DNA of 5,280 bases, taken from NCBI GenBank assembly GCA_946533525.1, contig CAMNBW010000131.1, positions 1 through 5,280 of the forward strand. The letters are read 5' to 3'. Below the pieces are notes generated by a model. That model was not told the origin of the DNA, searched no databases, and was given only the letters and a program-made list of their open reading frames with translations. This document shows, in pieces, positions 1 to 5,230 of the stretch (its first letter is position 1; every line of letters begins with the position of its first letter). The translations under genes and the position numbers were made by a program. This stretch comes from an uncultured Lachnospiraceae bacterium. Lineage in GTDB: Bacteria > Bacillota > Clostridia > Lachnospirales > Lachnospiraceae.

Positions 1-17
1 ATGTGAGGGCTTAGATT

Positions 18-314
18 ATGGAAGATGTGAAGAAGAATAAACCGAAGACCGCGGTTGCGATACAGTATGAGCCCGGAGAGGTCGCGCCTGTCGTTGTTGC
101 AAGCGGCAAGGGCGCAGTTGCGGAAAGGATAATCGAGGCAGCGAAGGAAGCCGACGTTCCGGTCCATGAGGATTCCAAGCTGGCGGACACTCTGTCCAAT
201 CTGGAGATCGGCGAGATGATACCGCCGGAGCTCTACGAGGTAGTGGCGGAGATACTGGTATTCGTGGACAGGATGGAGAAGCTTCGTACCAAGATGGATA
301 TGCCGAAGAAATGA
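18..314 (+). CDS. Stand-alone FlhB C-terminal-domain-like protein (YlqH/FlhB2 type)
   Basis: This 98-residue protein matches the cytoplasmic C-terminal domain of FlhB/YscU/EscU, the substrate-specificity switch of flagellar and type III export. The family pattern is clear: AVAIQYEPGE near residues 12-21, APVVVASGKG (23-32), a helix with RIIEAAKEADVPVHED (37-52), then LADTL and IGEMIPPELYEVVAEILVFV to about residue 83. The transmembrane half of FlhB is absent and the protein looks soluble. The autocleavage motif NPTH of true FlhB aligns with NKPK (residues 7-10), so self-cleavage is not expected. Firmicutes commonly carry such short homologues (B. subtilis YlqH), whose role is not settled. The ATG is preceded by GAGGG at 5-9 with 8-nt spacing. 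No other flagellar gene is visible, so a flagellar role is not shown. Family assignment is firm; function is open. Confidence 0.85.
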   Translation: MEDVKKNKPKTAVAIQYEPGEVAPVVVASGKGAVAERIIEAAKEADVPVHEDSKLADTLSNLEIGEMIPPELYEVVAEILVFVDRMEKLRTKMDMPKK

Positions 315-365
315 GCTTAAGATCATCTGCAGTGCAGGAAAAACGCGGGCAGGACCCGGCACAAC

Positions 366-394
366 TTGATTTTAGCGCCTAAATAGCGTATCAT
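366..394 (+). promoter_or_regulatory. Putative sigma-A promoter for the response regulator operon
   Basis: TTGATT at 366-371 and TATCAT at 389-394 are separated by exactly 17 nt, each close to the TTGACA/TATAAT consensus. It lies in the only sizeable non-coding gap upstream of the response-regulator-to-metA series, predicting a start near 400-402 and a leader of about 75 nt. A second possible -10, TACAAT at 413-418, has no convincing -35. This is inferred from sequence pattern only. Confidence 0.55.
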
Positions 395-467
395 TTTAAG
401 AATAATTTAAGTTACAATTAAACGGTCCGGCTGACCGATGAACTGTAACAAAATACGGACAGGCTGT

Positions 468-473
468 GGGGGG
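468..473 (+). promoter_or_regulatory. G-tract ribosome binding site that bears on the response regulator start
   Basis: Six G residues directly abut the ATG at 474, which is too close for normal initiation there, but they sit 6 nt ahead of an in-frame TTG at 480. Initiation at 480 would give a protein starting MKKVLVVDD, the usual receiver N-terminus. The ATG at 438 has no clear Shine-Dalgarno sequence. The real start is therefore 474 or 480. Confidence 0.5.
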
Positions 474-869
474 ATGAGCTTGAAAAAAGTATTAGTTGTG
501 GACGACATGCAGACCGTGCTGGATCAGGCCGAGTCGCTTTTAAAGGGTAAATTTGAGGTGCGTCTGGCGCTTAATACGCAGGAAGCGCTTAAGCTGGTGG
601 AGGAAGAGCTTCCCGATATAATACTTTGCGACATAAACATGCCCGATACCGATGGCTTTGCCCTTGTGGAGGCTTTGAGGCAGAAGGAGAGCTTTAAGGA
701 TATTCCCGTAATCTTCATGGTCATAGAGACGTCGATACTTACCAAGACCAAGGCCTATGAAATGGGAGTCGTGGATATACTGACCAAGCCTTTTGTGCCC
801 AAGGAACTTATAAGGAAGCTGGAAGCAAACTGCAAACTGAAGGAAATAGGCTGGAAAGCGGAGTATTAA
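474..869 (+). CDS. Single-domain response regulator (CheY-like receiver)
   Basis: The 131-residue product is essentially one receiver domain, with no DNA-binding or enzymatic output domain. Counting from the ATG at 474, the acidic pair is D10-D11 in LVVDD, the predicted phosphoacceptor is D53 in ILCDINMP, and the conserved lysine is K105 in TKPF. The position usually held by the switch Thr/Ser, after PVIFM, is Val83, an atypical residue. Such proteins usually relay phosphate to or from an Hpt protein, or act by protein contact. The stop codon directly abuts the Hpt gene, strongly suggesting partnership. The frame is open from an ATG at 438 (143 residues), but the extra N-terminal residues do not resemble receivers; TTG at 480 (129 residues) is equally plausible. 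Family is certain; signal and output are unknown. Confidence 0.9.
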   Translation: MSLKKVLVVDDMQTVLDQAESLLKGKFEVRLALNTQEALKLVEEELPDIILCDINMPDTDGFALVEALRQKESFKDIPVIFMVIETSILTKTKAYEMGVVDILTKPFVPKELIRKLEANCKLKEIGWKAEY

Positions 870-1475
870 ATGAAGAGCAGCATAAAAGATATAAACATAA
901 AGGGCGTAGACATCAGAGAGGCCTTTAAGCTTATCGGGGACGAAGAGGTCATAGAAGCTATGATGAAGACCTACTGTGAGGACGGCGACAATAAGCTTAA
1001 GGCTATACAGGATGCTTTGGACGGCAGGGATCTTAAGGAATATGCGGTCCATGTGCATGCCTTAAAGAGCAGCTCGAAGGCCCTCGGCGCCGTAAGGCTC
1101 TCCGAGAGATTTAAGGAGCTGGAGCTTGCCGCAAAGAGGGGGGACGCCATCTATGTAAAGGGCGGCAACGAGGCTGCCATCAATGAATATAAGAGGATCC
1201 TCGGAGAGATGAAGGCCTTTATGTCAGGGGTTGTGGAGGAAGAGGACAGCGAGGGACTTCGAAAGGAAGATCTCGAGGCTTTGTCAGAGGCCATAAAGAG
1301 CCGCGATGTGGAAGGGAGCCTTAAGGAGCTTAAGCCCTTAAAGAGTAAGGAGTGTTCTTCCTTCATTGCGGGAAGCCTTGAGGATATAGAGGCCGCCGTT
1401 TCCATAAAGGACTTTGAGGACGCGGGGGCTATCCTGGAGGACGTGCTCCTGACCATGGAGGTATCCGGTCTTTGA
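870..1475 (+). CDS. Hpt-domain phosphotransfer protein with helical C-terminal tail
   Basis: The 201-residue protein has an N-terminal Hpt four-helix domain (about 10-118). The motif HVHALKSSSKALGA gives His63 as the predicted phosphorylated histidine, with the conserved Lys66 and Ser residues after it. An acidic linker (121-134) follows, then two similar helical segments at 135-157 and 170-193, each with the pattern L-E, A-(I/V), (R/K)-D-(V/F)-E, and a final Leu. By my recollection, similar tails follow Hpt domains in clostridial hybrid kinases. There is no kinase, ATPase or membrane segment, so it must be a phosphorelay intermediate. The ATG immediately follows the stop of the receiver gene, with GGAG at 860-863 about 6 nt upstream, implying translational coupling and a functional pair. 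The cognate histidine kinase is not in the window. Confidence 0.85.
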   Translation: MKSSIKDINIKGVDIREAFKLIGDEEVIEAMMKTYCEDGDNKLKAIQDALDGRDLKEYAVHVHALKSSSKALGAVRLSERFKELELAAKRGDAIYVKGGNEAAINEYKRILGEMKAFMSGVVEEEDSEGLRKEDLEALSEAIKSRDVEGSLKELKPLKSKECSSFIAGSLEDIEAAVSIKDFEDAGAILEDVLLTMEVSGL

Positions 1476-1478
1476 TCT

Positions 1479-2186
1479 ATGGATGAGGTAAGACTGAATA
1501 AATATCTGTCAGAAGCGGGGGTCTGTTCAAGACGGGAGGCCGACAGGCTTATAGAAGCCGGCAGGGTGACGGTGGACGGACAGACCGCAAAGCTGGGATG
1601 TAAGGTAACGGGACGAGAGTTGATCAAGGTTGATTCCCGTCCTGTTGATATTGAACCCGGGAAGGTGCTGCTGGCCTATTACAAGGAGCGCGGGATAGTT
1701 TGCTCCACCGTGGATCAGGGCAGGGAACACAACAATATCATAGACAGGATAAACTATCCGGTAAGGATATTTCCGATAGGAAGGCTGGATAAGGACAGCG
1801 AGGGCCTGATCCTTCTGACCAACGACGGATCGCTCGTAAACACGCTGTTAAAAGGCGAGGGCGCTCATGAGAAGGAGTACGAGGTCGAGGTAGACCGGAG
1901 GATTTCGGAGGACGTAATCGCCAAAATGGAAGCCGGAGGGCTCGAGCTTATCGAAGGGAGGCTGAGCCGTCCCTGCAGGATTAGCCGCAGGGGAGAGAAG
2001 AGCTTCAACGTGGTGCTTACCGAGGGGATGAACAGGCAGATAAGGCGGATGTGCGAATACTTCGGGCTTAATGTCCTTTCTCTTAAAAGGATAAGGTTTA
2101 TGGACATAACCCTGGAGGGGCTGGGTCCGGGAGAATATAGAGAAATAAAGGATTCATGGATAAACAAAAACGTATTGAAGAACTGA
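1479..2186 (+). CDS. rluF: 23S rRNA pseudouridine synthase, RluF-like (RsuA family)
   Basis: The 235-residue product has an S4 RNA-binding domain at about 3-50 (RLNKYLSEAGVCSRREADRL) followed by the RsuA/RluB/RluF catalytic domain. The catalytic aspartate is D104 in GRLDKDSEGL; other signatures are TNDG (114-117), HEKEYEVEVD, and GMNRQIRRMCEYFG near the C-terminus. The segments RIFPIGRLDKDS and NRQIRRMCEYFG fit RluF better than RluB or RsuA. E. coli RluF isomerises a uridine in the peptidyl-transferase region of 23S rRNA; the exact target here is inferred. It is shorter than E. coli RluF (about 290 residues) because it lacks the long C-terminal tail. The ATG is 3 nt past the hpt stop. The nearest strong purine tract, GGAGG at 1457-1461, is far away, so translation may depend on coupling to hpt. 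Confidence 0.85.
   Translation: MDEVRLNKYLSEAGVCSRREADRLIEAGRVTVDGQTAKLGCKVTGRELIKVDSRPVDIEPGKVLLAYYKERGIVCSTVDQGREHNNIIDRINYPVRIFPIGRLDKDSEGLILLTNDGSLVNTLLKGEGAHEKEYEVEVDRRISEDVIAKMEAGGLELIEGRLSRPCRISRRGEKSFNVVLTEGMNRQIRRMCEYFGLNVLSLKRIRFMDITLEGLGPGEYREIKDSWINKNVLKN
2147..2152 (+). promoter_or_regulatory. Closely spaced ribosome binding site for ligA inside the rluF-like gene
   Basis: AAAGGA lies only 3 nt ahead of the ligA ATG at 2156, tighter than the usual 5-9 nt. No alternative in-frame ATG, GTG or TTG follows before the conserved N-terminal ligase domain, so this start is forced. Weak spacing plus the 31-nt overlap suggests that ligA translation depends on ribosomes finishing the upstream gene. 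Confidence 0.4.
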
Positions 2187-4129
2187 CGGGGCTTTTAAAC
2201 AGGGCTTCGGAGGAATATTATAACGGCTCGAACGAGATAATGAGTAACTTCGAGTGGGACGCCGCCTTTGACGAGCTTAAAAGGCTCGAGGAGGAGACGG
2301 GATACGTCCTGCCCGACTCTCCCACGGGGAATACCGGCTACGAGCCCCGGGGAGGGGAGAAGGTTACTCATGAATTCCGGGCGCTTTCCCTGGCGAAGAC
2401 CAAGTCTGTGGAAGATCTTAAAAAATGGGCCGGAGACAGGGAGATATGGCTTAGCTGGAAGCTCGACGGCCTTACCCTTGTCGCTACTTATGATAATGGG
2501 AAGCTGACCCACCTTGTGACCCGGGGAAACGGCACAGAGGGCAATAATATCACTTATCTTGCAAAGGTCATAGAGGGCCTGAAGCTTGCCATACCCTATG
2601 AGGGGCATTTCGTCGTGCGCGGCGAGGCCACCATTTCCTATACGGATTTCAACCTGATAAACGATATGACAGAGGATGAGGAGAAGTATGCCAATCCCAG
2701 AAATCTGGCTGCCGGGACTTTGAACCTCGACGACCCGGAGAAGGTTGCGGCGAGGCATGTGCATTTTAACGCCTTTTCCCTTGTATATACCGGGGAGCAG
2801 ATCTCTTCGTGGGGGGAGAGGATGTCCCTCCTTGAAAGCTACGGCTTTACCGTGGTGGAAAGGGAGAAGACTGATGCCCGGGGGATCGATGATTGTATTA
2901 AGCGCTGGACGGCAAGGGTTGAGGACGGCAGTATGGACCTTCCGGTGGACGGACTGGTTTTATGCTACGAGGATAACGACTACGCCATGAGCGGCCCCGT
3001 CACCGGCCACCACCAGCTTACCGCGGGATATGCCTTTAAGTGGCAGGATACCAGTGCGGATACGAAGCTTAAATATATCGAGTGGTCCTGCGCGGTCTCT
3101 ACCATCACCCCGGTTGCCGTCTTTGAAAGCGTTGAGCTTGAGGGGACGAAGGTTTCAAGGGCCAGCTTATGCAATCTCTCCGAGCTTAAGAGGCTGGGAA
3201 TCGGAGGGAAAGGCAGCGTAATCACCTGCATAAAGAGCAATAAGATAATCCCGAAGATAATAGGGGTAAAGGAGAGAAAGGGGTATTACGACATACCGGA
3301 GGAATGTCCGGTCTGCGAAGCTCCTACCGAGATAAGGCTATCGGAAAGAAGCGGGGTTGAGACGCTGCACTGCACAAATCCCGACTGTCCCGCAAAGCAT
3401 TTAAAGCGCTTTACCCGCTTTGTAAGCAAGAGCGGAATGAATATTGACGGGCTTTCCATAAGGACAATGCTGGACTTTATGAACGCCGGATATATAAAGA
3501 TGTTTGCGGATATTTATTCGCTTCCGCTGCATTTTGACGAGATACGTCAGATGGAGGGCTACGGAGACAAGTCCTGCGAGAACATGGGAAGGGCGATAGA
3601 GCGCTCCCGGCAGGTGGCCGCGGTAAATCTGCTCTTTGCCCTATGTATTCCGATGATAGGCCTGGATGCGGCTAAAAATATCATAAATTCCGTGGGCTTT
3701 GAAGACTTTCTCGAACGTATGAGGGAAGGGACGGGCTTTGAGGATATAGAGGGTATAGGGCCGGAGAAGTCCGCTTCCATACTTGAATGGTATGACAATG
3801 AGAGGAACGTGGCCGAGCTGGCGAAGCTCCTTCCTATGATAAATGTTACGGGGGGAGAGCCTTTGAATAAGGACGATACGGAGCTTAAGCTTAAAGGCCT
3901 TACCTTCGTCATAACGGGGGCGGTTCACGAGTTTAAGAACCGGGATGAGTTCAAGGCCTATGTAGAGGAAATGGGAGGAAGCGTTACCGGCTCCGTTTCG
4001 AAGAAGACGGATTATCTCGTCAATAACGACACGGCCTCGGCTTCGGCTAAAAACCTCAAGGCGAAGGAGCTGCAGATCCCCATAATTTCCGAGGATGAAT
4101 TCATAGAGAAATTCGGAAGACCGGAATAA
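2156..4129 (+). CDS. ligA: NAD-dependent DNA ligase, divergent Clostridia-type LigA
   Basis: LigA seals nicks by adenylating an active-site lysine from NAD+. The 657-residue length is normal (E. coli 671). Domains in order: Ia (about 5-60), adenylation domain with K102 in KLDG, VRGE (E157), NPRN (180-183), PVDG (D265) and AFKW (K295), OB fold (about 305-380), four-cysteine zinc site C384, C387, C406, C411, helix-hairpin-helix region (about 430-565) and a C-terminal BRCT domain (579-657, LKGLTFVITG onward). Core catalytic residues are present, so it is probably active. Several positions differ from the E. coli type: RGNG instead of RGDG, Asn190 where Arg208 is expected, Cys270 for the motif IV lysine, Trp34 for domain Ia Tyr35, and no Arg-Thr-Gly in the OB fold (CAVSTITPV instead). 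There is no internal stop or frame break. It overlaps the upstream gene by 31 nt. Confidence 0.95.
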   Translation: MDKQKRIEELTGLLNRASEEYYNGSNEIMSNFEWDAAFDELKRLEEETGYVLPDSPTGNTGYEPRGGEKVTHEFRALSLAKTKSVEDLKKWAGDREIWLSWKLDGLTLVATYDNGKLTHLVTRGNGTEGNNITYLAKVIEGLKLAIPYEGHFVVRGEATISYTDFNLINDMTEDEEKYANPRNLAAGTLNLDDPEKVAARHVHFNAFSLVYTGEQISSWGERMSLLESYGFTVVEREKTDARGIDDCIKRWTARVEDGSMDLPVDGLVLCYEDNDYAMSGPVTGHHQLTAGYAFKWQDTSADTKLKYIEWSCAVSTITPVAVFESVELEGTKVSRASLCNLSELKRLGIGGKGSVITCIKSNKIIPKIIGVKERKGYYDIPEECPVCEAPTEIRLSERSGVETLHCTNPDCPAKHLKRFTRFVSKSGMNIDGLSIRTMLDFMNAGYIKMFADIYSLPLHFDEIRQMEGYGDKSCENMGRAIERSRQVAAVNLLFALCIPMIGLDAAKNIINSVGFEDFLERMREGTGFEDIEGIGPEKSASILEWYDNERNVAELAKLLPMINVTGGEPLNKDDTELKLKGLTFVITGAVHEFKNRDEFKAYVEEMGGSVTGSVSKKTDYLVNNDTASASAKNLKAKELQIPIISEDEFIEKFGRPE

Positions 4130-4164
4130 GACCGGGATTTATTCAAGCTATTTTACTAAGACTC

Positions 4165-4169
4165 AGGAG
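4165..4169 (+). promoter_or_regulatory. Ribosome binding site of metA
   Basis: AGGAG lies about 10 nt before the ATG at 4180, inside a gap of only 50 nt after ligA. The gap is too short for a SAM riboswitch or T-box leader and shows no clear terminator or convincing promoter, so metA probably depends on read-through from ligA. Confidence 0.6.
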
Positions 4170-4179
4170 ATAAAAGATC

Positions 4180-5118
4180 ATGCCTATTAAGGTACAGAGC
4201 GACCTTCCTGCAAAGGAAACGCTGGAAAGAGAAAATATATTCGTAATGGACGAGCTTCGGTCCATTCATCAGGATATACGTCCGCTGAAGATATGCATAT
4301 TGAACCTTATGCCCCTAAAGCAGGATACGGAGCTGCAGCTTTTGAGGGCCCTGTCCAATACACCGCTGCAGATAGACATTACCTTCCTCATGGTTAAAAG
4401 CCACGAGTCGAGAAATGTTTCCGCCAACCATTTAAACCAGTTTTACAAGATCTGGGATGAGATAAAGGACCGCCGTTTTGACGGAATGATAATCACAGGC
4501 GCCCCGGTGGAGCTCATGGAATTTGAGGAGGTGGACTACTGGGAGGAGCTGTGCGATATATTCAGGTGGTCCAAGGACCATGTGACCAGTGTGCTGCATA
4601 TCTGCTGGGGAGCCCAGGCCGGGCTCTATTTCCACTACGGCATAGGCAAGGTAAGGCTTCCGAAAAAGCTTTCCGGTATCTATGAAAACCACGTCATGAA
4701 CAGGAAGATACCGTTGGTCAGGGGCTTCGACGATGTATTTTTAGCGCCCCACAGCAGGTATACCGGGGTGAACCCAAAGGATGTTTACGGCAATAAGGAG
4801 CTGATGGTGCTGGCTGAGTCCAATGAGGCTGGAATATATATCTGCACGGCCAATTCGGGCTCCATGGTATTCGTAATGGGACATCCCGAATATGACAGGA
4901 TGACGCTTGATAAGGAGTATCGGAGGGACCTGGACAAGGGGATAGACCCCGAGATTCCCAAAAACTATTATCCGGGCAACGACCCTTCAAAGAGGCCGGG
5001 GCTTTCCTGGAGGTCACACTGCAATATCCTGTATACGAACTGGCTTAATTACTACGTTTATCAGGCGACGCCCTACGATATAGATAATCCGGAAAACAAG
5101 CCGCTGTTTCTTTATTGA
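4180..5118 (+). CDS. metA: Homoserine O-acyltransferase MetA, predicted acetyltransferase
   Basis: This cytoplasmic enzyme activates the hydroxyl of L-homoserine, the first committed step to methionine. The 312-residue length and full-length match to the MetA family (class I glutamine-amidotransferase-like fold) are clear: catalytic Cys142 in HICWGAQA, His235 and Glu237 in GHPEYD, Arg249 in the RRD segment, and a typical end SWRSH...NWLNYYVYQATPYD. Residue 111, in ITGAPVELMEF, is Glu. In characterised MetA proteins Glu at this site goes with acetyl-CoA use (Bacillus cereus), while Gly goes with succinyl-CoA (E. coli), so O-acetylhomoserine is the predicted product despite the common name succinyltransferase. 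The start has a well-spaced AGGAG. It follows ligA by 50 nt on the same strand; no methionine-specific regulatory element is visible and no partner sulfhydrylase gene is in the window. Confidence 0.95.
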   Translation: MPIKVQSDLPAKETLERENIFVMDELRSIHQDIRPLKICILNLMPLKQDTELQLLRALSNTPLQIDITFLMVKSHESRNVSANHLNQFYKIWDEIKDRRFDGMIITGAPVELMEFEEVDYWEELCDIFRWSKDHVTSVLHICWGAQAGLYFHYGIGKVRLPKKLSGIYENHVMNRKIPLVRGFDDVFLAPHSRYTGVNPKDVYGNKELMVLAESNEAGIYICTANSGSMVFVMGHPEYDRMTLDKEYRRDLDKGIDPEIPKNYYPGNDPSKRPGLSWRSHCNILYTNWLNYYVYQATPYDIDNPENKPLFLY

Positions 5119-5130
5119 GAATGAGTATCA
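5116..5130 (+). promoter_or_regulatory. Fur-box-like sequence across the metA stop codon
   Basis: TGAGAATGAGTATCA matches the 7-1-7 Fur consensus TGATAATNATTATCA at 12 of 14 defined positions. It begins at the metA stop codon and lies about 100 nt upstream of the aquaporin start. A chance match is possible in AT-rich sequence, and no iron-uptake gene is visible in the window. Confidence 0.3.
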
Positions 5131-5160
5131 TTTAAATGTGGTGAATGTCGAATCAGATTG

Positions 5161-5192
5161 TTGTATTAAAATATTACATATGTTAATATAAT
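5161..5192 (+). promoter_or_regulatory. Possible promoter of the aquaporin gene
   Basis: A perfect TATAAT occurs at 5187-5192, but its best upstream hexamer TTGTAT (5161-5166) is 20 nt away. An alternative pairing is TTGTAT with TTAATA (5183-5188) at 16-nt spacing. Both are plausible in this AT-rich stretch, and the exact elements are uncertain. Confidence 0.4.
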
Positions 5193-5196
5193 TTTA

Positions 5197-5214
5197 ATTA
5201 TTTTGTAAAATAAT
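5197..5214. repeat. 18-bp perfect inverted repeat, operator-like
   Basis: ATTATTTT (5197-5204) and AAAATAAT (5207-5214) are perfect reverse complements around a 2-nt GT centre. The 2-nt centre is too tight for an RNA hairpin with all pairs formed, so a dimeric repressor site in DNA is the likelier reading. It lies between the candidate -10 and the GGAGG at 5217, where bound protein would block transcription. AT-only arms raise the chance of coincidence. Confidence 0.4.
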
Positions 5215-5216
5215 AT

Positions 5217-5221
5217 GGAGG
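5217..5221 (+). promoter_or_regulatory. Ribosome binding site of the truncated aquaporin gene
   Basis: GGAGG sits 9 nt ahead of the ATG at 5231, a strong and well-spaced Shine-Dalgarno sequence. It supports the reality and start of a gene that is cut off by the window edge. Confidence 0.7.
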
Positions 5222-5230
5222 CGATTTAAG

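Larger units (their letters stand above)
315..473 (+). other. Intergenic region between the FlhB-like gene and the response regulator
   Basis: This 159-nt stretch has no supported ORF apart from the possible N-terminal extension of the response regulator from 438. The first part (about 320-360) contains a short odd-centred repeat CTGCAGTGCAG (328-338) and a weak CGGG/CCCG stem (346-349 with 355-358). Neither is followed by a good T-run, so I cannot call a terminator for the upstream gene. The middle part (361-420) is AT-rich and holds the candidate promoter. Confidence 0.6.
5119..5230 (+). other. AT-rich intergenic promoter region before the aquaporin gene
   Basis: The first 40 nt after metA hold a 10-bp palindrome CATTTAAATG (5129-5138) but no GC-rich stem with a T-tract, so no intrinsic terminator is evident. 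The part from about 5158 to 5216 is strongly AT-rich, with promoter-like hexamers, an 8-bp palindrome ACATATGT (5176-5183) and a longer inverted repeat (5197-5214) just before the ribosome binding site. No ORF is supported. Confidence 0.65.

Noticed and set aside
328..374. Possible terminator after the FlhB-like gene
   Set aside because: The best stem (CGGG with CCCG) has only four pairs plus a bulge and no adjacent T-run; the CTGCAGTGCAG repeat has no usable loop.
540..1058. Long minus-strand open frame opposite the response regulator and hpt genes
   Set aside because: It lies antisense to two clear conserved genes, has no recognisable domain, and its composition follows from the opposing codon use.
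1151..1627. Minus-strand open frame rich in Ser, spanning hpt and the pseudouridine synthase start
   Set aside because: The Ser/Leu-rich translation is the typical shadow of Glu/Lys/Arg-rich coding on the other strand, and it crosses a real gene boundary.
2268..2507. Arg/Pro/Ser-rich plus-strand frame inside ligA
   Set aside because: It overlaps the adenylation domain coding region in another frame, has no ribosome binding site and no recognisable features.
3086..3120. Possible compensated frameshift causing the missing Arg-Thr-Gly in the ligase OB fold
   Set aside because: Neither alternative frame here restores the motif, and the flanking sequence stays in a conserved frame on both sides, so a genuine divergent sequence is more likely.
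313..3900. Recurring GAGCTTAAG-like octamers across several genes
   Set aside because: Inside the genes they encode the frequent Glu/Lys-Leu-Lys residues with preferred CTT and AAG codons and lack regular spacing; this is codon preference, not a repeat element.
5126..5138. Similarity between GTATCATTT near 5125 and the sequence at 388-396
   Set aside because: The shared nine bases occur within AT-rich promoter-like DNA, and the first copy lacks the other half of any palindrome, so a common regulator is not supported.
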